Origin: Streptomyces sp. NBC_01446
Lineage (GTDB): Bacteria; Actinomycetota; Actinomycetes; Streptomycetales; Streptomycetaceae
Assembly: GCF_026340095.1 (NCBI RefSeq)
Contig: NZ_JAPEPO010000001.1
Span: 1,178,001-1,242,000 of the forward strand
Direction of reading: 5' to 3'
DNA length: 64,000 bases
Translations under genes and position numbers: made by a program
The notes under the pieces: generated by a model
What the model saw: the letters and a program-made list of their open reading frames with translations, nothing else
Told to the model about the DNA's origin: nothing
The model's database searches: none
Shown here: positions 7,803 through 17,205 of the stretch, piece by piece
Layout: each line of letters begins with the position of its first letter
Position numbering within the stretch: position 1 is the first letter of the stretch

Positions 7803-8438
7803 CTACTCCAGGACGAAGCGGCTCTGCGCGCGGAGCTTCTCGACGAGGTGCACGGGGGCCTTCTCGGGCGAACCCGCGTCGTAGGGCGGCTGCGGGTCGT
7901 ACTCGGTGAGCAGTTGTACGGCCTGCGCGTGTTCGTCGCCCGCGATCGTGCCGACGAGGGTCAGGCCCATGTCGATGCCTGAGGAGACCCCGGCGGCGGT
8001 GACGTACTTGCCGTCGACGACGACCCGTTCGCCCGTCGGCTCGGCGCCGAACTGCTTGAGCGTGTCGAGCGCCAGCCAGTGCGACGTCGCGCGCCGGCCG
8101 TCGAGCAGACCGGCCGCGGCGAGGAGCAGGGAACCCGTGCACACGGAGGTCGTCCAGGTGCTGGTGGTGTCGGCGGTGCGCAGCCAGTCGAGCAGCACCT
8201 CGTTCTCCATCTGCGCGCTCTGGCCCGGGCCGCCGGGGACGATGACGACGTCCGGCTCGGTCAGCTCCGACAGTGCCTTGTCGGCGGTGAGCGCGAGCCG
8301 CCCGGTGTCCGACCGCACGGGCCCGGTCCGCTCGGCGACGAAGGTGAGTTCCGCGTCGGGGAGCCTGCCGAGCGTCTCGTAGGGGCCGACGGCGTCGAGC
8401 GCGGTGAAGCGGTCGAAGAGGACGATGGCGATCTTCAT
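7803..8438 (-). CDS. DJ-1/PfpI family protein
   Basis: A 211-residue class I glutamine-amidotransferase-like protein. The nucleophile elbow with the reactive Cys is SVCTGSLLLAAAGLLDGRRAT, the acidic partner region is FDRFTALDAVGPYE, and VIVPGGPGQSAQ precedes it. Relatives include isonitrile hydratase and stress-related hydrolases. It lies 14 nt downstream of the GlxA-type regulator on the same strand and shares that protein's N-terminal fold, so the two probably form an operon. Its function in this organism is unknown. Confidence 0.85.
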   Translation of the reverse strand: MKIAIVLFDRFTALDAVGPYETLGRLPDAELTFVAERTGPVRSDTGRLALTADKALSELTEPDVVIVPGGPGQSAQMENEVLLDWLRTADTTSTWTTSVCTGSLLLAAAGLLDGRRATSHWLALDTLKQFGAEPTGERVVVDGKYVTAAGVSSGIDMGLTLVGTIAGDEHAQAVQLLTEYDPQPPYDAGSPEKAPVHLVEKLRAQSRFVLE

Positions 8439-8452
8439 CGAGTGCCTTTCGG

Positions 8453-9460
8453 TCAGGATGTGCGGGCTTCGGACGAGCGTCGGCCCGGTGTCCGGGTTCC
8501 GGGTGCGCAAAAGCGGCGGCGGTACTCGGCCGGGGACGCGCCGAGCGTTCTGGCGAAGGCGCGGCGCATGGCTTCGGGGGTGCCGTAGCCGCAGGTGCGG
8601 GAGATCTTCTCGACGCCGTCGGAGGTGTCCTCCAGGAGGCGGCGCGCCTGTTCGAGGCGGACCAGGTCGACGTACCGGCCTGGGGTCATGCCGGTCTCCG
8701 CCTGGAAGGCGCGGGCGAAGTGGCGTGGCGAGAGGCGGGCGCGGGTGGCGAGCGACTCGACGGAGAGGTCGTCGTCGGGGTGCTCGGTGATCCAGTGCTG
8801 GACCTCGCGCAGCGGCTCGCGCCGCGCGGTCTGGGCGGAGAGCTGGGCGCTGAACTGGGCCTGGTTTCCCGGGCGTCGCAGGAACACGACGAGGTGGCGG
8901 GCGACCGTCAGCGCGGTGTCGCGGCCGTGGTCCTCCTCGACGAGCGCGAGGGCGAGGTCGATGCCCGCGGTGACGCCGGCCGAGGTCACCACGTTCCCGT
9001 CGCGTACGTAGATGGGGTCCGGGTCGACCTCGACGGCGGGGTGGTCGCGCGCGAGGCGGTCGCAGTACGCCCAGTGCGTGGTCGCCCGGCGGCCGTCGAG
9101 CAGGCCCGCCCCGGCGAGCAGGATGGCGCCCGTGCAGACGGAGACGAGACGTTGTGCGCGCGGGCCGTGCTCCCGCAGCCAGGCGGTCAGGCGCGGATCC
9201 GGGCGGCGCGTGCCGCGACCGCCGGGGACGAGGAGCGTGTGCGGCGTGGGCGCGTCGGCGAGTGCGTGGTCGGGGACGAGCGTGAGCCCGCTGGACGTGC
9301 GGACGGGGCCGCCGTCGAGGGAGGCGGTGCGGATGCGGTACGTGTCCGCGGGGCGCGGCCCTCGGCAGAGGGCGGCGCCGGCGAAGACCTCTGCCGGGCC
9401 GGTCACGTCCAGGCTCTGGACGTCGTCGAACAACAGGATGAGCACGGTGCGGGCGGCCAT
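8453..9460 (-). CDS. GlxA family transcriptional regulator (DJ-1 domain plus AraC helix-turn-helix)
   Basis: A 335-residue regulator. Residues ~5-170 form a DJ-1/PfpI-like domain with an intact SVCTGAILLAGAGLLDGRRAT elbow, probably used for ligand sensing. Residues ~225-315 form a double AraC helix-turn-helix (LATRARLSPRHFARAFQ, then ISRTCGYGTPEAMRRAFAR) with the FGTSPAEYRR-like ending GASPAEYRRRF. It is first in a two-gene unit with a DJ-1 protein, which it probably controls. It diverges from the SalK-like gene, and the ~170-nt gap between them contains a TetR-like palindrome. ATG at 9460 is the first start before the domain. Confidence 0.87.
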   Translation of the reverse strand: MAARTVLILLFDDVQSLDVTGPAEVFAGAALCRGPRPADTYRIRTASLDGGPVRTSSGLTLVPDHALADAPTPHTLLVPGGRGTRRPDPRLTAWLREHGPRAQRLVSVCTGAILLAGAGLLDGRRATTHWAYCDRLARDHPAVEVDPDPIYVRDGNVVTSAGVTAGIDLALALVEEDHGRDTALTVARHLVVFLRRPGNQAQFSAQLSAQTARREPLREVQHWITEHPDDDLSVESLATRARLSPRHFARAFQAETGMTPGRYVDLVRLEQARRLLEDTSDGVEKISRTCGYGTPEAMRRAFARTLGASPAEYRRRFCAPGTRTPGRRSSEARTS

Positions 9461-9605
9461 ACGGCCAGTCTTCGGGCACGGCACGACGGCCGCAACGACG
9501 AGTACCCCACCTTTCCTGCCATCCGCGCCTGGTGCGGTGGGAGCGTCCGGCCGGCGGCTCGGCGAACGGTTCGGCGAATGGTCCGCGCCCCGCACGTTCC
9601 ACCCG

Positions 9606-9621
9606 TACCAACCAGTCGGTA
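9606..9621. promoter_or_regulatory. TetR-type palindromic operator overlapping a -10 box
   Basis: TACCAACCAGTCGGTA is a near palindrome (6 of 8 positions per arm) of the form TACCrACy-rGTyGGTA used by many TetR repressors. It overlaps TAACGT (9620-9625), a -10 hexamer 6 nt before the ATG at 9632. No TetR gene is in the window. Confidence 0.45.
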
Positions 9622-9631
9622 ACGTACCCGT

Positions 9632-10507
9632 ATGACGACCTCCCCGGCTTCAGACCCCCGCGCCGCCCGCCGCTGCCACAACATGCTCAACCCGTTCCAC
9701 TCGATGCACTACTTCTCGCCCGACCTGGGCAAGGAGCTGGGCGCCATCGGGATCACCCATCGGAGCGCGGCGTACTTCGCGGCCCGCGCGGCGGCGATGG
9801 GGGCCGTCGGCGCGGGGACCGTGACGGCGACGTTCTACAACTTCAAGCACGAACTCGTCGCCGAACACGTGCCCGCGGTGTGGGAGACGGCCTCCCCGGA
9901 GACGGTCCTCGCGGCACGCGCGCGTGCCGTCGACTCGACGCTGCGCAGGCTCCTCGGCGACGAGATCGTGACCTCCCCGGAAATGGCCGAGGCCGCCACT
10001 CTCGCGCTGCGGGCCACGGAGGCCTGCACCCGCCACGCCCGGCCGCTCTACGCCGGCCACGCCGACCTGCCGGTGCCCGAAGAGCCGCACCTCGCGTACT
10101 GGCACGCCGCCACCCTGCTGCGTGAGCACCGCGGCGACGGGCACCTTGCCGCGCTGCTCGCCGCCGACCTCGACCCCGTCGAGGCGCTGGTGAGCCATGT
10201 GGCGACCGGCAAGGGCATGGCCCCGAAGTGGCTGCTCGCCACGCGCGGCTGGACCCACGACGACTTCGACGCGGCCGCCGACCGGCTGCGGGAGCGCAAG
10301 GTGCTCGACGCGCAGGGCGAGTTGACCGAGCTCGGGGTGGCGCTGCGCCACGATCTGGAGGCGCAGACCGACCGGCTCGACCGGGCGCCGTACGCGCACC
10401 TGGGCGAGGCGGGCGTGGCCCGGCTCACGGAGCTGGCGGGCGGTTTCATGGGCACCGCGCTCGGCGCCGGCGCGTTCCCGGCCGACCTGATCGGCAAGGC
10501 CGCCTGA
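9632..10507 (+). CDS. SCO6745 family (SalK-like) protein
   Basis: A 291-residue soluble protein of an actinobacterial family I recall as SCO6745 or SalK-like. Typical features are the N-terminal [16 protein letters not shown] segment, the alternating Ala-rich helices and a C-terminal winged-helix-like stretch ([30 protein letters not shown]). The biochemical role is unknown; relatives sit beside salinomycin genes and as stand-alone genes. It probably has a leaderless transcript under the TetR-like operator just upstream. There is no operon partner. Confidence 0.75.
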   Translation: MTTSPASDPRAARRCHNMLNPFHSMHYFSPDLGKELGAIGITHRSAAYFAARAAAMGAVGAGTVTATFYNFKHELVAEHVPAVWETASPETVLAARARAVDSTLRRLLGDEIVTSPEMAEAATLALRATEACTRHARPLYAGHADLPVPEEPHLAYWHAATLLREHRGDGHLAALLAADLDPVEALVSHVATGKGMAPKWLLATRGWTHDDFDAAADRLRERKVLDAQGELTELGVALRHDLEAQTDRLDRAPYAHLGEAGVARLTELAGGFMGTALGAGAFPADLIGKAA

Positions 10508-10607
10508 ACGGACACCCGGCGCCGGCAGGCCGGTGGGCTGCCCCCCGTTGTCGGCACCACCTGCCACAATTGCCGCGCACCCTCAGTTGAGAAGGCGGTA
10601 CGGCATC

Positions 10608-13100
10608 GTGGCAACACCCAGCGCAGGTCCCATCACGGGGTCCATCGAAGGCAGGATTGCCGAGGAGCTCGGCGTACGGGAGCGGCAGGTGAAGGCCGCC
10701 GTCGAGCTGCTCGACGGCGGTTCGACGGTCCCGTTCATCGCGCGCTACCGCAAGGAAGCGACCGAGATGCTCGACGACGCGCAGCTGCGCACGCTCGAGG
10801 AGCGGCTGCGCTATCTGCGGGAGCTGGAGGAGCGGCGCGCGTCGGTCCTCGACTCGGTCAGGGAACAGGGCAAGCTGACCGACGAGTTGGCGGCGCAGAT
10901 CATGGCCGCCGAGACCAAGGCGCGCCTCGAGGACATCTACCTGCCGTTCAAGCCGAAGCGCCGCACCAAGGCGCAGATCGCGCGTGAGGCGGGGCTGGAG
11001 CCGCTGGCGGACGGGCTGCTCGGGGACCCCACGGTGGAACCGGCCGCCGCTGCGGCCGCGTTCGTCGACGCCGACAAGGGCGTCGCGGACGCGCAGGCCG
11101 CGCTCGACGGCGCCCGCGCCATTCTCACCGAGCGCTTCTCGGAGGACGCCGACCTGATCGGCGAGCTGCGTGAGCGCATGTGGGGCAGGGGACAGCTGGC
11201 CGCCAAGGTCCGCGAGGGCAAGGAGGAGGCGGGCGCGAAGTTCGCCGACTACTTCGACTTCTCGGAGCCGTTCACCGCGCTGCCCTCCCACCGGATCCTC
11301 GCGATGCTCCGCGGCGAGAAGGAGGAGATCCTCGACCTGACCCTGGAGCCTGAGGAGCCGGGAGACACGGCCGGTGGCCCGTCCTCGTACGAGCCGATCG
11401 TCGCGGACCGGTTCGGGATCAGGAACCAGGGACGGCCCGGGGACAAGTGGCTGTCCGACACGGTGCGCTGGGCCTGGCGGACCCGCATCCTGGTGCACCT
11501 CGGCCTCGACCTGCGGCTGCGGCTGCGCACGGCGGCGGAAGACGAGGCCGTGCAGGTCTTCGCGGCGAACCTGCGGGACCTGCTGCTCGCCGCCCCGGCG
11601 GGCACGCGCGCGACGCTGGGCCTCGACCCCGGCTTCCGTACGGGCGTGAAGGTCGCGGTCGTCGACGCGACGGGCAAGGTCGTGGCGACGGACGTCATCC
11701 ACCCGCACGTGCCCGCGAACCGGTGGGACGAGGCGCTGGCCAAGCTGGCCCGTCTCGCCCAGGAGCACAAGGTCGACCTGATCGCGATCGGGAACGGCAC
11801 GGCGTCGCGCGAGACCGACAAGCTCGCCGGTGAACTGATCACCAAGCACCCGGAGTTGAACCTCACCAAGGTGATGGTCTCGGAGGCGGGCGCGTCGGTG
11901 TACTCGGCGTCGGCCTTCGCCTCGCAGGAGCTGCCCGACATGGACGTGTCGCTGCGCGGCGCCGTGTCGATCGCCCGCCGCCTCCAGGACCCGCTGGCCG
12001 AACTGGTGAAGATCGACCCGAAGTCGATCGGTGTCGGCCAGTACCAGCACGACCTGTCCGAGGTGAAGCTGTCGCGCTCCCTGGACGCGGTCGTCGAGGA
12101 CTGTGTGAACGGCGTGGGCGTGGACGTGAACACGGCGTCCGCTCCCCTGCTGGCCCGCGTGTCCGGCATCGGCTCGGGCCTCGCTGAGAACATCGTGGCG
12201 CACCGCGACGCGAACGGCCCGTTCACGTCCCGCAAGGGTCTCAAGGACGTGTCCAGGCTGGGCCCGAAGGCGTACGAGCAGTGCGCGGGCTTCCTGCGGA
12301 TCCGCGGCGGCGACGACCCGCTCGACGCGTCGTCCGTGCACCCGGAGGCGTACCCCGTGGTCCGGCGCATGGTGAAGACGACGGGCGGCGAGGTCGCGTC
12401 CCTGATCGGGAACGCGGCGGCGCTGCGCGGGCTGCGGCCGGCCGAGTTCGTGGACGACAAGTTCGGTCTGCCGACGGTCTCGGACATCCTGAAGGAGCTG
12501 GAGAAGCCCGGGCGCGACCCGCGTCCCGCCTTCAAGACGGCGACCTTCAAGGACGGCGTCGAGAAGATCTCCGACCTGGCCTCCGGGATGGTCCTCGAGG
12601 GCGTCGTGACGAATGTGGCGGCGTTCGGCGCGTTCGTGGACGTCGGTGTGCACCAGGACGGGCTCGTGCATGTGTCCGCGATGTCGAAGACGTTCGTGAA
12701 GGACCCGCGGGACGTCGTGAAGCCGGGTGACATCGTCAAGGTGAAGGTCCTCGACGTGGACATCCCGCGCAAGCGGATCTCGTTGACGCTGCGCCTCGAC
12801 GACGAGGCGGCGGCGGGCGAGCCGGGTGCCGGGGGCGGGGCCGGGGCCGGTGCCGGTGGTGGCCGTCGGGAGCGTGGCGGGCGCCCGCCGCAGCAGCGGG
12901 GGCAGCAGCGCCAGGGCCAGGCACAGGGCGGCGGTCAGGGCCAGGGCGGCCAGGGCCGACGCCAGCAGGGCCAGGGGCAAGGTCAGCGGCAGCAGTCTCA
13001 GGGACAGCGGCGTGGTGGCGCGTCCGCACCCGCGCCCGCGAACAGCGAGATGGCCGAGGCGCTGCGCCGCGCGGGCCTGCTCGACCCGAAGGGGCGCTGA
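10608..13100 (+). CDS. tex: Tex family transcription accessory / RNA-binding protein with S1 domain
   Basis: An 830-residue cytoplasmic nucleic-acid-binding protein. In order it has the N-terminal Tex helical region (with [12 protein letters not shown]), an RNase-H-like YqgF domain ([17 protein letters not shown]), helix-hairpin-helix elements ([16 protein letters not shown]), and an S1 RNA-binding domain at about residues 650-725 ([19 protein letters not shown]). After S1 comes a low-complexity Gly/Gln/Arg tail of ~80 residues (about 735-815), then a final conserved-looking helix ([11 protein letters not shown]). GTG at 10608 matches the family N terminus. The gene stands alone and ends in a strong terminator. 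Tex proteins influence transcription and translation; the exact role is unsettled. Confidence 0.93.
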   Translation: MATPSAGPITGSIEGRIAEELGVRERQVKAAVELLDGGSTVPFIARYRKEATEMLDDAQLRTLEERLRYLRELEERRASVLDSVREQGKLTDELAAQIMAAETKARLEDIYLPFKPKRRTKAQIAREAGLEPLADGLLGDPTVEPAAAAAAFVDADKGVADAQAALDGARAILTERFSEDADLIGELRERMWGRGQLAAKVREGKEEAGAKFADYFDFSEPFTALPSHRILAMLRGEKEEILDLTLEPEEPGDTAGGPSSYEPIVADRFGIRNQGRPGDKWLSDTVRWAWRTRILVHLGLDLRLRLRTAAEDEAVQVFAANLRDLLLAAPAGTRATLGLDPGFRTGVKVAVVDATGKVVATDVIHPHVPANRWDEALAKLARLAQEHKVDLIAIGNGTASRETDKLAGELITKHPELNLTKVMVSEAGASVYSASAFASQELPDMDVSLRGAVSIARRLQDPLAELVKIDPKSIGVGQYQHDLSEVKLSRSLDAVVEDCVNGVGVDVNTASAPLLARVSGIGSGLAENIVAHRDANGPFTSRKGLKDVSRLGPKAYEQCAGFLRIRGGDDPLDASSVHPEAYPVVRRMVKTTGGEVASLIGNAAALRGLRPAEFVDDKFGLPTVSDILKELEKPGRDPRPAFKTATFKDGVEKISDLASGMVLEGVVTNVAAFGAFVDVGVHQDGLVHVSAMSKTFVKDPRDVVKPGDIVKVKVLDVDIPRKRISLTLRLDDEAAAGEPGAGGGAGAGAGGGRRERGGRPPQQRGQQRQGQAQGGGQGQGGQGRRQQGQGQGQRQQSQGQRRGGASAPAPANSEMAEALRRAGLLDPKGR

Positions 13101-13104
13101 CACA

Positions 13105-13141
13105 CCCGGGGCCGGTCACCACACAGGTGACCGGCCCCGGG
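13105..13141 (+). terminator. strong hairpin terminator after tex
   Basis: A perfect 16-bp stem (CCCGGGGCCGGTCACC with its exact complement) closes a 5-nt loop, starting 4 nt after the tex stop. Just beyond it (about 13199-13240) a 17-bp GC-rich direct repeat occurs twice. Confidence 0.85.
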
Positions 13142-13249
13142 CGCCACGCCGACGCGGGCGGCACACGTCAGCCAGGGCCACGCGTCGGCCTACGCAACAC
13201 ACGCCGGCCCACGCGCACACGCCGGCCCACGCCGCACACCGCAGAAACG

Positions 13250-14893
13250 TCAGACGGACAGCTCCGTCACCTTGCCGTCGGCGACCTCGAGGCGCCGCTG
13301 CGTCCTGACGGCGTCCAGCATGCGGCGGTCATGGGTGACGAGCAGGAGCGTGCCCTCGTAGGAGTCGAGCGCCGACTCCAGCTGCTCGATGGCGGGCAGG
13401 TCGAGGTGGTTGGTCGGCTCGTCCAGGACGAGCAGATTGACGCCGCGGCCCTGGAGCAGCGCCAGCGCGGCGCGGGTGCGCTCGCCCGGCGACAGCGTGG
13501 CCGCCGACCGCAGGACGTGTTCGGCCTTCAGGCCGAACTTCGCGAGCAGCGTGCGCACGTCGGCCGGCTCGGTGTCCGGCACGGCCGCGCAGAACGCGTC
13601 GAGCAGCGACTCCGAGCCGTGGAACAGGGCCCGCGCCTGGTCGACCTCACCGACGACGACGCCGGAGCCGAGCGTCGCGTGCCCCGCGTCCAGGGGCACC
13701 CGGCCGAGGAGCGCGCCGAGCAGCGTCGACTTCCCGGCGCCGTTGGCCCCGGTGATCGCGATGCGGTCGGCCCAGTCGATCTGGAGCGAGACCGGACCGA
13801 GCGTGAAGTCGCCGCGCCGCACCTCGGCGTCGCGCAGCGTGGCGACGACGGCGCCGGAGCGCGGCGCCGCCGCGATCTCCATACGCAGCTCCCACTCCTT
13901 GCGCGGCTCGTCCACGATGTCGAGGCGCTCGATCATGCGCTGCGTCTGCCGGGCCTTGGCCGCCTGCTTCTCGCTGGCCTCGCTGCGGAACTTGCGGCCG
14001 ATCTTGTCGTTGTCCGTGGCCTTGCGGCGGGCGTTCTTGACGCCCTTGTCCATCCAGCCGCGCTGCATCTGGGCGCGGCCTTCGAGGGCTGCCTTCTTGT
14101 CGGCGTACTCGTCGAACTCGTCGCGGGCGTGCCGGCGGGCGACCTCGCGTTCCTCCAGGTAGGCCTCGTATCCGCCGCCGTAGAGGTTGATCTCCTGCTG
14201 GGCGAGGTCGAGCTCAAGGACCTTGGTGACGGTGCGGGTCAGGAACTCGCGGTCGTGGCTGACGACGACCGTGCCGGCGCGCAGCCCGCGCACGAAGGAC
14301 TCCAGGCGCTCCAGGCCGTCCAGGTCGAGGTCGTTGGTCGGCTCGTCGAGCAGGAACACGTCGTAGCGGGACAGCAGCAGCGAGGCGAGACCCGCGCGGG
14401 CGGCCTGGCCGCCGGAGAGCGAGGTCATCGCCTGGTCGAGGCCGACGCCGAGGCCGAGGGACCCGGTGATCTCCTCGGCGCGCTCGTCGAGGTCGGCGCC
14501 GCCGAGGTCGAGCCAGCGCTCCAGGCTGACGGAGTAGGCGTCGTCGGCCCCCGGCGCCCCGTCGACGAGGGCCTGGGTGGCCTCGTCCATGGCGCGCTGC
14601 GCGGCGTCGACGCCGGTGCGCCGGGCGAGGAACTCGCGCACAGTCTCGCCGGGACGGCGCTCCGGCTCCTGGGGCAGGTGCCCCACGGTCGCGCCGGGCG
14701 GTGAGAGCCGCAGCTCGCCCTGCTCGGGGGTGTCGAGGCCGGCGAGGAGTTTGAGGAGCGTGGACTTCCCGGCGCCGTTGGCGCCGACGAGCCCGATCAC
14801 GTCGCCGGGCGCGACCACGAGGTCGAGCCCGGAGAACAGGGACCGGTCGCCGTGCCCGGCGGCGAGGTTCTTGGCTACGAGAGTGGCAGTCAT
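13250..14893 (-). CDS. ABC-F family ATP-binding protein
   Basis: A 547-residue soluble protein with two ABC ATPase domains and no membrane segment. Both Walker A motifs read GANGAGKST (residues ~37 and ~350), with LSGGQAARAGLA and LSPGERTRAALA signatures and LLDEPTNDLD / VLDEPTNHLD Walker B motifs. The charged ~80-residue linker (YEAYLEEREVARRHARDEFDE onward) marks the ABC-F class, which acts on the ribosome's E site in translation or antibiotic protection. A good TAAAAT -10-like hexamer lies 10 nt before the ATG. Housekeeping EttA-like and resistance roles cannot be separated here. Confidence 0.88.
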   Translation of the reverse strand: MTATLVAKNLAAGHGDRSLFSGLDLVVAPGDVIGLVGANGAGKSTLLKLLAGLDTPEQGELRLSPPGATVGHLPQEPERRPGETVREFLARRTGVDAAQRAMDEATQALVDGAPGADDAYSVSLERWLDLGGADLDERAEEITGSLGLGVGLDQAMTSLSGGQAARAGLASLLLSRYDVFLLDEPTNDLDLDGLERLESFVRGLRAGTVVVSHDREFLTRTVTKVLELDLAQQEINLYGGGYEAYLEEREVARRHARDEFDEYADKKAALEGRAQMQRGWMDKGVKNARRKATDNDKIGRKFRSEASEKQAAKARQTQRMIERLDIVDEPRKEWELRMEIAAAPRSGAVVATLRDAEVRRGDFTLGPVSLQIDWADRIAITGANGAGKSTLLGALLGRVPLDAGHATLGSGVVVGEVDQARALFHGSESLLDAFCAAVPDTEPADVRTLLAKFGLKAEHVLRSAATLSPGERTRAALALLQGRGVNLLVLDEPTNHLDLPAIEQLESALDSYEGTLLLVTHDRRMLDAVRTQRRLEVADGKVTELSV

Positions 14894-14962
14894 CAGACCG
14901 CCGATTTTAGCGATCGGGCGGACCGCCCACGCCCGCCGCTCCCCGTCGGCGCAAGACCCCCC

Positions 14963-15988
14963 TCACCGGGCCATGGGCGCCACCAGCACGCTCCCTGTGG
15001 TGCGGGCCACGACGAACGACTCGCCCCTGGTCGCCTTCGGGTCGAGCGCGATGCGGTGGCGGCCCGGTTCGAGTACGGCGTCGAAGACGTCCTCGGCGTG
15101 GGCGCGGTAGAGCCGGTCGAGGCGGTACGCGGTGAGGCGGACCCGGCAGGCGGAGGTGACCTCCAGGCCCGCCTCCCCGTCGGCGGCGACGAGGCGGGTG
15201 AGGCGCCGCTGCGGGACGGCGCGGCGGTCCAGGGCGCTCTCGATCTGGGCGACGAGAAGCGGGATGATCGGGGCGAGCCCGTCCACGTACGCCGCCTCGA
15301 CGCCCACCCGCTCGAACTGTTCGCGCACCGCGGCCCGGTCCGACTCGCTGACGGCGCGACCGAAGGCGACCGCGCCGTAGGTACGCAGTTCCTCGGGCGG
15401 CACACCGGCCACGTCCTGGGTGATCTCGGCGCCGATGCCGATGGTGCGCAGAGCGGCGGCGAGTTTGGCGAGGACGGCGACTCGGGCCCCGATGAGCAGG
15501 ACACGGCGGTCCGGGGCCGGCTCCGCGGCGCCGTCGAGCAGTGGCCGCAGGGCCTCGCGGTACGCGTCGCCGTGGAAGCGGAACGGGCCCATGCCGTGGT
15601 AGCCGTTGAGTTCCAGGTCGGCTTGCTCCTCGGTCTGCCAGGCGAAGTTCCGCCAGATGACGTCGGGCCCGTCCGCCTCGATGACCGCGGTGACGGCCCC
15701 GCATTCGAGGTCCTCGCACTCGGGGCACCCGTAGATGACGTAGCGGCCGCCGGGCAGCGGCGCGTCCGCTTCGAGGAGCAGGCTGCGGACGTGGGCCGTG
15801 AAGATCGCCGGCGGGATGTCGGAGGCGAGCGGGGAGACGGCGTCGAGGTCGGAGAGCTGGAACAGCAGCGGCGAGCCGTTCACGATGAAGTCCAGGAACT
15901 CCCGGTGGACTTGGTAGTCCCCGTTCGTGAGAACTCCACCGGCGCGCATGGCCGGTGCCAGGCCGAAGGTCGCGTACTCGGCAGACAT
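14963..15988 (-). CDS. conserved actinobacterial protein of unknown function
   Basis: A 341-residue soluble protein that I recognise as widespread in Streptomyces (sometimes labelled oxidoreductase) without a known function. The N-terminal half includes YGCPECEDLECGAVTA, whose three Cys could bind metal. The C-terminal half starts with VLLIGARVAVLAKLAAALRT, a Rossmann-like strand-loop-helix, though no full dinucleotide motif follows. The start MSAEYATFGLAPAMRAGG is the natural N terminus; a much longer upstream extension is open but lies opposite the DAAO gene and should be ignored. It diverges from the D-amino-acid oxidase gene, 66 nt away. Confidence 0.7.
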   Translation of the reverse strand: MSAEYATFGLAPAMRAGGVLTNGDYQVHREFLDFIVNGSPLLFQLSDLDAVSPLASDIPPAIFTAHVRSLLLEADAPLPGGRYVIYGCPECEDLECGAVTAVIEADGPDVIWRNFAWQTEEQADLELNGYHGMGPFRFHGDAYREALRPLLDGAAEPAPDRRVLLIGARVAVLAKLAAALRTIGIGAEITQDVAGVPPEELRTYGAVAFGRAVSESDRAAVREQFERVGVEAAYVDGLAPIIPLLVAQIESALDRRAVPQRRLTRLVAADGEAGLEVTSACRVRLTAYRLDRLYRAHAEDVFDAVLEPGRHRIALDPKATRGESFVVARTTGSVLVAPMAR

Positions 15989-16042
15989 GTCCGGAGTATT
16001 CCCACCCGAGAGCTGATGTGAGCACGGCAGGACGCATTCCGC

Positions 16043-16048
16043 TACGGT
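16043..16048 (+). promoter_or_regulatory. -10 hexamer, leaderless DAAO transcript
   Basis: TACGGT fits TANNNT and lies 6 nt before the GTG at 16055. No Shine-Dalgarno is visible. Confidence 0.45.
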
Positions 16049-16054
16049 CCGTTC

Positions 16055-17014
16055 GTGGACAGTGACGCGAGCAGTGATGTGATCGTGGTCGGCGGCGGGG
16101 TCATCGGCCTGACGACGGCTCTGGAACTCGTGGGCATGGGGCGGCGCGTGCGGGTCTGGACGCGGGATCCCACGCCTCTGACGACGTCGGCGGTCGCGGG
16201 CGCGCTGTGGTGGCCGTACAGGATCGACCCGGTGGAGCGGGTGACCAACTGGTCGCTGCGGTCCCTGCGCGTGTACGAGGAGTTGGCGGCGCGGCCCGGT
16301 CCCGCGGGCGTGCGCATGGCGGAGGGCGTGCACGCCGACACCGTCCTCGACGGTCTGGGACCGTGGGCGGACGGGGTGGCGGGGCTTCGTCCGGCGACCG
16401 CGGCGGAGTACGGCGGTGGCGCGGGCCTGTGGGCACGGCTTCCGCTGGTCGACATGCTGGTGCACCTGGAGTGGCTGAAGGAGCGCTTCCTGGCGGCCGG
16501 CGGGCGCGTGGAAACGCGGGAGGTCACGGACCTCGCGGAGGCGGGCGCGGCGGCTCCGGTCGTGGTGAACTGCACGGGCATCGGCGCCCGGACGCTCGTA
16601 CCGGACGATTCCGTGCGCCCCCTGCGCGGGCAGCTCGTCCTCGTGGAGAACCCGGGCGTGGACACGTGGTTCACCGGCGGCGGTGACTCCCCCGACACCT
16701 CGACGTACTTCTTTCCGCAGCCCGGCCGGCTGATCCTGGGCGGCACGACGCAGGAGAACGACTGGTCGCTCGAACCCGATCCCGCCGTGGCGGAGGCGAT
16801 CGTGGCGCGGTGCGCGGGGGTGCGGCCCGAGATCGCGGGGGCGCGCGTCATCGGGCATCGGGTGGGGCTGCGGCCGACGCGGCCCGAGGTGCGGGTGGAG
16901 CGTGAACGGGCGCCGTGGGGCGGGGTGTTGGTCCACAACTACGGCCAGGGCGGGGCCGGTGTGACGGTCGCGTGGGGCTGCGCCCAGGAGGCGGCCGGGC
17001 TCGCCGTCTCCTGA
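16055..17014 (+). CDS. FAD-dependent D-amino-acid oxidase
   Basis: A 319-residue flavoenzyme expected to oxidise D-amino acids to 2-oxo acids with H2O2 and ammonia. The FAD-binding motif VIVVGGGVIGLTTALEL is at residues 9-25. VAGALWWPY, NCTGIGA, the substrate-binding region RPTRPEVRVE and the HNYGQGGAGVTVAWGCA ending are DAAO hallmarks. The length is slightly short of eukaryotic enzymes because it lacks a peroxisomal tail. The GTG start follows a leaderless promoter. The next element downstream is a MITE-like repeat. Confidence 0.9.
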   Translation: MDSDASSDVIVVGGGVIGLTTALELVGMGRRVRVWTRDPTPLTTSAVAGALWWPYRIDPVERVTNWSLRSLRVYEELAARPGPAGVRMAEGVHADTVLDGLGPWADGVAGLRPATAAEYGGGAGLWARLPLVDMLVHLEWLKERFLAAGGRVETREVTDLAEAGAAAPVVVNCTGIGARTLVPDDSVRPLRGQLVLVENPGVDTWFTGGGDSPDTSTYFFPQPGRLILGGTTQENDWSLEPDPAVAEAIVARCAGVRPEIAGARVIGHRVGLRPTRPEVRVERERAPWGGVLVHNYGQGGAGVTVAWGCAQEAAGLAVS

Positions 17015-17039
17015 GCGCTTCGACCGCACGGACCGGAGG

Positions 17040-17205
17040 CTAGGGCCTTTCGTTGGGATCACGCCGGGCTCGCGGGGCCTGGCATCGCGCCTCGCGGCGT
17101 TGTCGTCAGTCGCCGACGCTCCGCGTGGGCTCCCTGCTCCGCCTTGCGATGCACGGCGCCAGACCCCCCTCCCTGGTCCGGCCTGATCCGAACGAGAGGC
17201 CCTAG
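17040..17205. mobile_element. 166-bp MITE-like element with 28-bp terminal inverted repeats
   Basis: The ends CTAGGGCCTTTCGTTGGGAT... and, on the opposite strand, CTAGGGCCTCTCGTTCGGAT... match at 25 of 28 positions. The interior is GC-rich and encodes no transposase. I recall very similar sequences recurring in Streptomyces intergenic DNA. The element sits between two convergent genes, and its right-hand CTAG supplies the stop codon of the BCCT transporter. No target-site duplication other than the CTAG ends is evident. Confidence 0.7.

Noticed and set aside
10446..13103. 885-codon open frame on the minus strand opposite tex
   Set aside because: It mirrors the tex codon structure, its translation has no recognisable domain, and tex is a clear family member on the other strand.
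15989..17062. N-terminal extension of the conserved protein on the minus strand opposite DAAO
   Set aside because: The extension is antisense to a well-supported flavoenzyme gene; conserved sequence begins at MSAEYATFGLAP.
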